Shown piece by piece: positions 50,368-58,275 of a DNA stretch of 64,000 bases. The stretch's first letter is position 1. Every line of letters starts with the position of its first letter. The stretch is from Chryseobacterium echinoideorum (lineage in GTDB: Bacteria > Bacteroidota > Bacteroidia > Flavobacteriales > Weeksellaceae), in contig NZ_VKNW01000004.1 in NCBI RefSeq assembly GCF_007474535.1, forward strand, positions 62,001 to 126,000, given 5' to 3'. The position numbers and the translations under genes are program-made. The notes beneath the pieces are model-generated. The model was not told where the DNA came from and did not search any database. It saw nothing but the letters and a program-made list of their open reading frames with translations.

Positions 50368-52893
50368 ATGATTACTTTTAACTCTCAGAATCAAGCACAC
50401 TTACAAACAATTACATCTGATATTTGGAACATATTTAATATTTTACGACATGAAAATATAAAGCCTGAAGACTATCACGTTGTGCTGTTTTTCTTGTCCA
50501 TATATAAAGATGGTTTAATAAATGAGGAATTTTTTTTAAGGCAAGATTATCCATTAAGTATATGGATTAATCGTCAAATATTGAACTCTGATACGTATTC
50601 TTATTACGAATTTAAAAACCTGTATGGAGATATTTATATCTACTTCGAGCCAATTATAAATAAAATTAGTGATCATAGTTTACGGTATGTTTTTCAGACA
50701 ATACTCAGATTAAATTACTCAGATTTCTCACAGAATTTCGCGGAAATTTTCGATGATATTTTATACAAAATAGCTGAAGCACAAGGTAAATCAGGTGGGA
50801 ATTTTATTCAACCCGTTGAGCTGACCTTGGCAATGTTAAGTTTGGCTAATTTGAAAGGCTACTCAAAAATTTACAATCCTTTTGCTGGGCTTGCTTCTTT
50901 TGGTGTTTTTTTGAAAAACGGACAAGAATATTTTGCGCAAGAACTTAATCCTGAAACATGGGCACTGGGAAAACTGAGACTACATGCACATCGGAAGAAA
51001 AATGAAAATTTTTTACTTCAAAATTCATTGGAATACTGGCCAAATAGTATAGAAAAGTTTGATTTAATAATATCAAATCCCCCTTTTGGAATCAGATTAT
51101 CAAGATTTAATCATTGGGGTGAGTATTCAAGTAAACAAACAATTGATGAGTTCTTAATCAGAGAAGGGATAAAATCATTAAGTGATGAAGGTAAATTAAT
51201 TGCTGTAATTCCACCAAAAACTTTATTTAGTGGTGGAAATGATTTCCAATTACGAAAATTTTTAATTGAAGAAGATTTAATTGATACAATAATAGCACTC
51301 CCAGGAGGATTGTTATTAAATTCCGGAATGCCTTTGACTATTATTCTTTTAAATAAAGCAAAAACAAATTCCGGGAAAGTTAAATTTATTGATGCTAAGA
51401 ATTTTGTCACAAATAGTAATTCGAGATTAAAAGTTTTAAATTCTAAAGAATTAACTAATTTTCTTAATGATGAAATATTAGATGAAAATATAATCCGAAC
51501 TATTGATGCAAATGAAGTTCGTGAGAATGATTATAATCTGAATGTGCCAAGATATTTTAAAAAAGAGACTGAAGGTGTAAGGTTAGGAGATCTCATTGAA
51601 GTTATAACTAATCGTAAGACAAATCTTCCTGAAAAAGGAAAATTAATTCGAATTCGAGATTTAAAAGATGACAATGTAGATTTTCTATTGGATGAATATG
51701 CTTTAGAAAACTCAGAGTTGAAAAAAAATAATGTTCAGCCAATATATGATACTTGTTTGTTAATGGCAATTCGATGGAAAACGCTAAAACCAACGCTCTT
51801 CGAATACAAAGAAACACCAGTTTATAAAAGTTCCGACATATTAGCTGCTAAAGTAAACGAACTTAAAGTAGAAAAAGCTTATTTGATCACTGAATTGCAG
51901 TCTGAATATGTAAAACAGCAATTGGATTCTTATCGGTTAGGCTCCACAATTCCGTTTATCCGACAAGTTGATTTACTTGAAGTTAAAATTAAATTACCCT
52001 CGCTAGAGGAACAGAGAGCAAAAGTTAGTGGAATTGTTGAACTTTCATCAAAACTTAAACAGTTTGAAATCGAAAAAAACAATTTATTGACTGGGCTTAA
52101 AAAAAATGAGATGGAAAGCTCGACATCTTTGAGTCATATTCTAGGAAAACCATTATTAAGCATCGGATCATCCCTAGAAATTATACAAAGCGCGTTAAGT
52201 AAGTTGCATCCCAATTGGAAAGAGATTATCATAAGTGAAAGTCGGCAGTTTAAAATGGTCGATGCATTTGAATCTATATCAAAGAATTTAAAATACATTC
52301 AAGAGTTAACAGATAAAAATACATCGTTAATGAGTATTTCTTCATTTGATTTGAATGAGGTTAATTTCTTGAAATTTTTATCTGAATTTATTAAAAATGA
52401 AAGAAAGAGCTTATCTAGCAGTATCGAATTAACTCTTGATATTCATGAAGATATAAAGGAAATGACAAAACAAATACTAATTTTAGGTAATGAGCAAAAA
52501 CTAAAAATTGTATTAATAAATCTAATTGATAATGCTAAAAACCATGCTTTTATCGATAAAGAGATTGAAAATGAGATAAATATCGAAATCCTGCCATATA
52601 CGGGTAATGAGGATGAGGCCAATTCTCTGAATTACAATATTAACAGTAAAAAATCGTATGTTGAAATTCGAGTTTCTAATACAGGAAAAGGATTCCCGAA
52701 AAATTTTACACTTGAAGATTATGTTCGTAAAAATTTTGCTGTAGGTAAAAACGCAAACAGGGGTTTGGGTGGTTACGAAGTGAATGAAATTATAAAAGCA
52801 CATAATGAAGGAAGAAAAGCTCTGAATCTTTTTTCTTTCGCTGAAGATCAAAAATATAGTTCAACTATTTCTTTTTTAATACCAATGATTTAA
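50368..52893 (+). CDS. Adenine methyltransferase fused to a specificity-like region and a histidine kinase domain
   Basis: An 841-residue multidomain protein. Residues 140-330 are a type I-like N6-adenine methyltransferase with NPFAGLASFG (motif I, about 170) and SNPPFG (motif IV, about 236). Residues 400-560 look like one HsdS target-recognition domain (GVRLGDLIEVITNRKTNLPE, IRQVDLLEVKIKLPSLEEQR). Residues 585-840 resemble a histidine kinase: a helix with SLSHILGKPLLSIGSSLEII, and the GHKL ATPase boxes LINLIDNAKNHAF (N box), VSNTGKGFP (G1) and NRGLGGYE (G2). A response regulator follows after two bases. Coupling of DNA methylation to phosphorelay is highly unusual. Its GC content is much lower than that of hsdM and hsdR. 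Confidence 0.8.
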   Translation: MITFNSQNQAHLQTITSDIWNIFNILRHENIKPEDYHVVLFFLSIYKDGLINEEFFLRQDYPLSIWINRQILNSDTYSYYEFKNLYGDIYIYFEPIINKISDHSLRYVFQTILRLNYSDFSQNFAEIFDDILYKIAEAQGKSGGNFIQPVELTLAMLSLANLKGYSKIYNPFAGLASFGVFLKNGQEYFAQELNPETWALGKLRLHAHRKKNENFLLQNSLEYWPNSIEKFDLIISNPPFGIRLSRFNHWGEYSSKQTIDEFLIREGIKSLSDEGKLIAVIPPKTLFSGGNDFQLRKFLIEEDLIDTIIALPGGLLLNSGMPLTIILLNKAKTNSGKVKFIDAKNFVTNSNSRLKVLNSKELTNFLNDEILDENIIRTIDANEVRENDYNLNVPRYFKKETEGVRLGDLIEVITNRKTNLPEKGKLIRIRDLKDDNVDFLLDEYALENSELKKNNVQPIYDTCLLMAIRWKTLKPTLFEYKETPVYKSSDILAAKVNELKVEKAYLITELQSEYVKQQLDSYRLGSTIPFIRQVDLLEVKIKLPSLEEQRAKVSGIVELSSKLKQFEIEKNNLLTGLKKNEMESSTSLSHILGKPLLSIGSSLEIIQSALSKLHPNWKEIIISESRQFKMVDAFESISKNLKYIQELTDKNTSLMSISSFDLNEVNFLKFLSEFIKNERKSLSSSIELTLDIHEDIKEMTKQILILGNEQKLKIVLINLIDNAKNHAFIDKEIENEINIEILPYTGNEDEANSLNYNINSKKSYVEIRVSNTGKGFPKNFTLEDYVRKNFAVGKNANRGLGGYEVNEIIKAHNEGRKALNLFSFAEDQKYSSTISFLIPMI

Positions 52894-52895
52894 TT

Positions 52896-54077
52896 ATGAG
52901 TAAAATATACAATGTACTTTGGATAGATGATGAACATGATGATGATGCATTATTACCATTTCTTGTTCAAGCCGAATCTGAGGGAATAAAATTAGAAGGA
53001 TACGGTTCATTTAAAGAAGGTTTTTATGCGCTTGAATCAAATATAAATAATTATGATGTTATATTGCTTGATGCACTTTTTTTTGAAGATGAAACCTCAG
53101 AAACACCTAATCCTGCCGGTTTAGGCTCTGCTATTAAGAAAATAAATGAGTTAAGAAGTAAAAAAACTTTTCCATTTTTTGTACTATCTGGGCAAACTCA
53201 CTTTACTGATGTTACAAATCCCATACTTGAAGCTTTCAAAATTAGATGTTACAATAAAAAAAATCCAGAAGATGTAAAGGAGCTATTAATTAATATCAAG
53301 ATTGAAGCAGATAATCAAATCGTATCTCAAATTAAACATGAAAATCAATTACTTTTTAAAATTTTAAAAGAATATCCAAACGAAGTTAGAGATACATTTA
53401 TTACCTTTTTTAGAAATCAAAAAGAAGGTAATAATTACTTTGATGATCAATTATATTTTACACAATTAAGAATTATTTTAGAGCATTTATTTAGGAAAGC
53501 AAATGCTATTGGATTACTTCACGATGATTGTGTTCAAAAAGGAAATAATCAAGTGAATTTAACAGAGTCTTGTTTGTTTTTATCGGGCTTTGATACAAGA
53601 CATTTGACTGTAAATTGTGAAATAACTCATTTTCCAAAATTAATCGCTCAAAATGTAAAAAATATTATTCATACTACAGGTGCTGCATCTCATACCTCCA
53701 ATGTAGATGTAACTCAAAATATCGATATACAAGCATATAGAAATGAAATAATTTCACCATATCTTTTGTATTCTTTAGCCTTTCAACTAATGGATGTGTT
53801 AATATGGTTCGATAGTTACAGTAAAAAGAATAGTGATGTAGCAACCAATAAATCCTATTGGAAAAGTTTTAATAAAGATGCCTACGGAAACAAAATCGAA
53901 ACCGAAGCTATTATTAGCATTGCTACAAATGGTTGGGGAACTGTTGAAATTAACAAAAGGACGAAGAAAGTTAGTATTCATAAGAATGAAATTACTCAAA
54001 ATGGATTATCTCTCGGCGATCAGATTTCATTTGTTGTTAAAGACAGCTCCCTTGCACAAAACATAACAAAAATTTAA
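52896..54077 (+). CDS. Response regulator with unusual effector part
   Basis: A 393-residue protein. Residues 1-130 form a receiver domain: acidic pocket LWIDDEHDD (Asp11, Asp12), phosphoacceptor Asp59 in YDVILLDALFF, Ser98 in VLSGQ and Lys121 or 122. The remainder has no DNA-binding HTH. A helical middle (QLRIILEHLFRKANAIGLLH) is followed by a C-terminal segment NGWGTVEINKRTKKVSIHKN that resembles a cold-shock/OB-fold strand pattern. It is the partner of the kinase domain encoded two bases upstream and may bind nucleic acid or a nuclease subunit when phosphorylated. Confidence 0.78.
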   Translation: MSKIYNVLWIDDEHDDDALLPFLVQAESEGIKLEGYGSFKEGFYALESNINNYDVILLDALFFEDETSETPNPAGLGSAIKKINELRSKKTFPFFVLSGQTHFTDVTNPILEAFKIRCYNKKNPEDVKELLINIKIEADNQIVSQIKHENQLLFKILKEYPNEVRDTFITFFRNQKEGNNYFDDQLYFTQLRIILEHLFRKANAIGLLHDDCVQKGNNQVNLTESCLFLSGFDTRHLTVNCEITHFPKLIAQNVKNIIHTTGAASHTSNVDVTQNIDIQAYRNEIISPYLLYSLAFQLMDVLIWFDSYSKKNSDVATNKSYWKSFNKDAYGNKIETEAIISIATNGWGTVEINKRTKKVSIHKNEITQNGLSLGDQISFVVKDSSLAQNITKI

Positions 54078-54095
54078 TTAGAATTATAATAATCA

Positions 54096-55733
54096 ATGAT
54101 CACCGGAGAATTAAAATCCCAAATAGACCAAATATGGAACACCTTCTGGACTGGAGGCGTTACCAACACCATAACCATCGTAGAGCAGTTGACCTATCTT
54201 ATTTTCATCAAAGATTTAGATGAAAAGGAAATCAGAAACGAGCTCAAAGCCAAACGAGGTTTCAAATACACCCCGGTTTTCACAGAAGACCAGCAAAATT
54301 TCCGTTGGAAAAATCTCAAGGAAATGGATGTCAACTCCAGACATCAGATTTTTTCCAATACCGTCGACGGTATTTTCCCTTTCATCCGTTCATTAGGAAA
54401 AGAAACCAGCCTTTTTGCGACACACATGAAAGGCGCAACTTTCGGAATTTCTAAACCTTCAGTCTTGGATCAGGTGATGGAAAAACTGGAGAATATCGAT
54501 ATGTCTAACCAAGACACCAAAGGAGATATTTACGAATATCTTTTGTCTAAACTGGAAGGTGGTGGTACTGCAGGTCAGTTCCGTACCCCAAGACATATTA
54601 TCAAAATGATGGTAGAACTGATGCAGCCTACTTTAGAAGATACCATTTGCGACCCTTCCGTAGGTACAGCCGGATTTTTGGTCGGTGCCAAAGAATACAT
54701 CGACAAACACAACGATGTAACAGAGCTCGACAAATATTCCGCTCACATCAACACCAAGATGTTCAACGGAACCGAGTTTGATGCTACCATGTTGCGTATC
54801 GCCTCGATGAACTTGTATCTTCACGGTGTAGAAGAACCCAACATTATTGATGTAGATGCCGTTTCTAAAGACAATAGCATTGCCAACGAGCATACCTTAA
54901 TTCTCGCCAATCCGCCTTTTAAAGGAACCATTGACAAAGAAAGCATCGCTCCCGGACTAAAAAACGTAACCGATACTTCCAAAACAGAATTATTGTTTTT
55001 AGCCTTGATGCTCAGACAACTGAAAATTGGTGGTCGTGCTGCCGTGATTGTTCCCGATGGTGTTTTATTCGGAAGCGGAAAAGCCTACAAAAGCATCCGT
55101 GAAGAGATTATCTCGGGCAACAAACTGGAAGCCGTGATTTCTATGCCAAGTGGCGTGTTTAAACCTTATGCCGGAGTAAGCACCGCCATTATTATCTTTA
55201 CCAAAACCGGAAACGGCGGTACCGACAACGTGTGGTTCTACGATATGCAAGCCGACGGAAAATCTTTGGACGACAAACGCTCGCTTTTGGTAGATGAAGA
55301 CCTCTTTACCTCGTTCTCTTTTGGCAACGCTTTGGAAACCATGGATCTGGAAGCCAAGCAAAAACTGCATGATAAATTTAACCTTCCCCAGATTATTGAC
55401 CATTACCATTATTACAAAAGTGATTTCTTTGCAAAGAAACACGGCAAAAACGGTGAAATTTTAGAGGTAAATGATGCGCCTGAAAATTTAGGCTACAGCC
55501 ATTTTATGCCTGAAACCATTACCCACGATTACAGCAACCGTACTTCACAGTCTTTCCTCGTGCCTTTTAAAGAAATTGCAGCCAACGATTGGGATTTATC
55601 GATTAACCGATACAAAGAAATCGTGTACGAAGAAGTAGCTTATGATGCGCCGAATGTGATTTTGGAGAGGATTAGTTCTTTAGGAAATGAAAGAAACTCT
55701 TTGGTTGAAAAATTAAGAATAAATCTAAACTAA
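54096..55733 (+). CDS. hsdM: Type I restriction-modification methyltransferase subunit
   Basis: A 545-residue HsdM. The N-terminal helical domain (IDQIWNTFWTGGVTNTITIV) is followed by the methyltransferase core: YEYLLSKLEGGGTAGQFRTP, DPSVGTAGFLVGA (motif I) and LANPPFKG (motif IV). It makes N6-methyladenine with HsdS and protects host DNA. It begins 18 bases after the response regulator, hence perhaps in the same transcript. Its codon use is more GC-rich than that of the genes before it, suggesting separate origin. Confidence 0.93.
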   Translation: MITGELKSQIDQIWNTFWTGGVTNTITIVEQLTYLIFIKDLDEKEIRNELKAKRGFKYTPVFTEDQQNFRWKNLKEMDVNSRHQIFSNTVDGIFPFIRSLGKETSLFATHMKGATFGISKPSVLDQVMEKLENIDMSNQDTKGDIYEYLLSKLEGGGTAGQFRTPRHIIKMMVELMQPTLEDTICDPSVGTAGFLVGAKEYIDKHNDVTELDKYSAHINTKMFNGTEFDATMLRIASMNLYLHGVEEPNIIDVDAVSKDNSIANEHTLILANPPFKGTIDKESIAPGLKNVTDTSKTELLFLALMLRQLKIGGRAAVIVPDGVLFGSGKAYKSIREEIISGNKLEAVISMPSGVFKPYAGVSTAIIIFTKTGNGGTDNVWFYDMQADGKSLDDKRSLLVDEDLFTSFSFGNALETMDLEAKQKLHDKFNLPQIIDHYHYYKSDFFAKKHGKNGEILEVNDAPENLGYSHFMPETITHDYSNRTSQSFLVPFKEIAANDWDLSINRYKEIVYEEVAYDAPNVILERISSLGNERNSLVEKLRINLN

Positions 55734-56918
55734 ATGATAGCTTTAAAAGAATTAATTGAAAAGCCGATAAGTGGTGATTGGGGAATTGAAGGAGAAAATG
55801 TTAATGTATTAAGAACAACCAATTTTCAGAATAATGGTGTAATCAATTTTGAAAATGTGGTTAAGAGGAATGTGCCAGAAAAAGTAATTGAACAAAAAAA
55901 ATTACTGAGAGGTGATATCATAATTGAAAAATCTGGAGGAAGTCCTACACAGCCAGTTGGAAGAGTGGTTTTTTTTGATACTGACGGCGAATATATTTGT
56001 AATAATTTCACATCGATTCTTCGTCCGAAGAAGGATTTAATCAATTCTAAATATCTGCATTATATACTTTTTGCAAACCACAAAATTGGTATCACAGAAA
56101 AGTTTCAAAATAAAACAACTGGCATTATAAACCTTCAATTATCTCGATTTATTGAAGACATCCAAATCCCACTTCCTCCCCTCGCAACCCAAAAACACAT
56201 TGCCCAGATTTTAGACGATGCCGCTGCGTTGCGAGAAAAAACCGCCCAACTCATCGCAGCATACGACGCCCTTGCGCAATCTATCTTTTTGGATATGTTT
56301 GGTGATCCGGTGAAAAATCCAAGAGGTTGGAAATCCAAGAAGTTAGGAGACATTTGTGATATAGGTTCTAGTAGGCGAGTTTTTGTTGATGAACTTGTTG
56401 AAAGAGGAATTCCTTTTTATAGAGGAAAAGAGATTGGTGAATTAAGTATAAGCAAATCCATTAAATCTGAGTTATTTATTTCGAAGGAGCATTATGAAAA
56501 ATTAAAAAAAGAAACTGGTGTTCCTAATATTGGTGATTTATTATTGCCTTCAATTTGCCCCGATGGAAGAATCTTAAGAGTAAATGATAATAATCCTTTC
56601 TATTTTAAAGATGGTCGTGTTTTATGGATAAAAGTAGATAATTTGAAAATCAATAGTTTTTATTTAAAAACTTTTTTAAAGGAATTATTTTTTACAAATT
56701 ATAGTAATATAGCATCAGGAACTACTTTTGCAGAATTAAAAATAGTTGCATTAAAGAAAATTAAGTTCCTTGAGCCTCCACTTAGTTTACAAAATGAGTA
56801 TGCCGATAAAATTGCTTTAATAGAGCAGCAAAAAGAGCTGGCAAAACAGGAGCTCGCAGCAAGCGAAGATTTGTTTAATTGCCTGTTGCAGAAAGCCTTC
56901 AAAGGAGAATTAGCATAA
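55734..56918 (+). CDS. hsdS: Type I restriction-modification specificity subunit
   Basis: A 394-residue HsdS with two target-recognition domains (about residues 1-130 and 195-345). Each is followed by conserved helices (IPLPPLATQKHIAQILDDAA, then PPLSLQNEYADKIALIEQQK). The first TRD starts without the usual lead-in helix. Both TRDs are clearly more AT-rich than the conserved parts, a sign of domain exchange. It determines the DNA sequence recognised by the complex. It follows hsdM directly. Confidence 0.9.
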   Translation: MIALKELIEKPISGDWGIEGENVNVLRTTNFQNNGVINFENVVKRNVPEKVIEQKKLLRGDIIIEKSGGSPTQPVGRVVFFDTDGEYICNNFTSILRPKKDLINSKYLHYILFANHKIGITEKFQNKTTGIINLQLSRFIEDIQIPLPPLATQKHIAQILDDAAALREKTAQLIAAYDALAQSIFLDMFGDPVKNPRGWKSKKLGDICDIGSSRRVFVDELVERGIPFYRGKEIGELSISKSIKSELFISKEHYEKLKKETGVPNIGDLLLPSICPDGRILRVNDNNPFYFKDGRVLWIKVDNLKINSFYLKTFLKELFFTNYSNIASGTTFAELKIVALKKIKFLEPPLSLQNEYADKIALIEQQKELAKQELAASEDLFNCLLQKAFKGELA

Positions 56919-57047
56919 GTCATTGCGAGGAGAGACAAAGGAACGACGCGGCAATCCTTTGAATGTGGCGTACCAGTTCAACAGATTGCTTCGTGCCTCG
57001 CAATGACGCACCAGTCGAACAGATTGCTTCGCTTCGCTCGCAATGAC
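56918..57047. repeat. REP-like GTCATTGCGAGG repeats
   Basis: GTCATTGCGAGG at 56919-56930 is found inverted as CCTCGCAATGAC at 56996-57007, and again as CTCGCAATGAC ending at 57047. The two inverted copies are each preceded by AACAGATTGCTTCG, giving a tandem unit of about 39 bp. Such elements are dispersed in many Bacteroidota genomes. It splits the restriction operon and may stabilise the upstream message. Confidence 0.7.
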
Positions 57048-57117
57048 AAAAAAAATAAAATAATATTACAATAAATCACTATCTTGGAGAATTGTAAATA
57101 AAACCCCAAAATAACCA

Positions 57118-58245
57118 ATGGAGCAAAGGTTTTCAGACATCGTCGCACTCATCACGCAGTCTCGGGCAACGGCAATCAAAGCCGTCAATATCGAGCTCAT
57201 CAATCTCTACTGGAATGTTGGTGCTTACATCAAGCAAAAACTGTCCGTAGCAGAATGGGGCGATAAAACCGTAGACGAGTTGGCCGTTTTTATTCAGAAA
57301 AACAATCCCGAGCTCAAAGGTTTTAACCGAGCTGGTTTGTTTAGAATGATTCAGTTTTATGATACCTATGCTTCAGTACATTTTGTGTCCTCAGCGCGGA
57401 CACAATTACAAAGTTCAGAAAATCAAGAATCTACAATTGTCGCCTCACTGAGGCGACAATCAGAAAATACGGATAATAAAGATCCTGAAATTGTCGCCGC
57501 ACCGGGGCGACAATTTCCGGTTGAGTTGCAGGACATCAGAAAAACCATTCTTGCCCAGCTTAGTTGGACGCATCACCGCACGATTTTTTCACGTTGCAAA
57601 ACCGAGGAAGAAAGAGAATTCTACATCCGTTTAAGCATCAAAGAAAATTACAGTGTGCGTGAGCTGGAAAGACAGATCAACGCAGCGGTTTTTGAGCGTA
57701 CCATGATTAGCGATGCCCAAGTTTCTACATTGCCTACTGAATTGAAGGCTGATGTTACTAAGGTATTTAAAGACAGTTACGTATTCGAGTTTCTTAATTT
57801 ACCTGAAATCCACAGCGAATCTGATCTTCAGAAAGGTTTGCTGAAGCAGATGAAAAATTTTATTCTGGAACTGGGAAGAGATTTTCTTTTCATCGGAGAA
57901 GAATATAAAGTGCAGGTAGGAAATTCAGATTTTTATATCGATCTTTTATTTTACCATCGTGGGTTGCAGTGTTTGGTAGCTTTTGAACTGAAGGCAGATA
58001 AATTTAAACCTGAACATTTGGGGCAACTTAATTTTTATCTCGAAGCCTTAGACCGAAACGTAAAAAACGACAACGAAAACCCAAGTATCGGGATTTTATT
58101 GTGCAAAGACAAAGACACTGAAGTGGTAGAGTTCGCTTTAAGCAGAAGTCTTTCTCCCACCATGGTTTCAGAATACAAAACCCAGCTGCCGGATAAGAAA
58201 GTATTGCAACAAAAATTACATGAATTATTTGATGGAGAAGTATAA
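57118..58245 (+). CDS. PDDEXK nuclease-domain protein of the DUF1016/YhcG family
   Basis: A 375-residue protein. The N-terminal DUF1016 part (RATAIKAVNIELINLYWNVG, LSWTHHRTIFSRCKTEEERE) is followed by a PDDEXK nuclease fold at about residues 240-345. The catalytic residues are seen in NSDFYIDLLFYH and VAFELKADKFKPEHLGQLNF. The family often sits inside type I restriction loci of Bacteroidota and probably adds a nuclease function. Residues 88-135 form a repetitive insert encoded by three palindromes. It lies between hsdS and hsdR in the same direction. Confidence 0.85.
   Translation: MEQRFSDIVALITQSRATAIKAVNIELINLYWNVGAYIKQKLSVAEWGDKTVDELAVFIQKNNPELKGFNRAGLFRMIQFYDTYASVHFVSSARTQLQSSENQESTIVASLRRQSENTDNKDPEIVAAPGRQFPVELQDIRKTILAQLSWTHHRTIFSRCKTEEEREFYIRLSIKENYSVRELERQINAAVFERTMISDAQVSTLPTELKADVTKVFKDSYVFEFLNLPEIHSESDLQKGLLKQMKNFILELGRDFLFIGEEYKVQVGNSDFYIDLLFYHRGLQCLVAFELKADKFKPEHLGQLNFYLEALDRNVKNDNENPSIGILLCKDKDTEVVEFALSRSLSPTMVSEYKTQLPDKKVLQQKLHELFDGEV
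57383..57514. repeat. Three in-frame palindromes inside the DUF1016 gene
   Basis: TTGTGTCC/GGACACAA at 57383-57405, ATTGTCGCCTCA/TGAGGCGACAAT at 57436-57460 and ATTGTCGCC/GGCGACAAT at 57490-57514 recur every 53-54 bp, that is every 18 codons. They encode the repeats TIVASLRRQ and EIVAAPGRQ. They resemble small palindromic elements that insert without breaking the reading frame. Confidence 0.65.
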
Positions 58246-58275
58246 AAGCTTCATCTTAATATAAAAACATAAACT

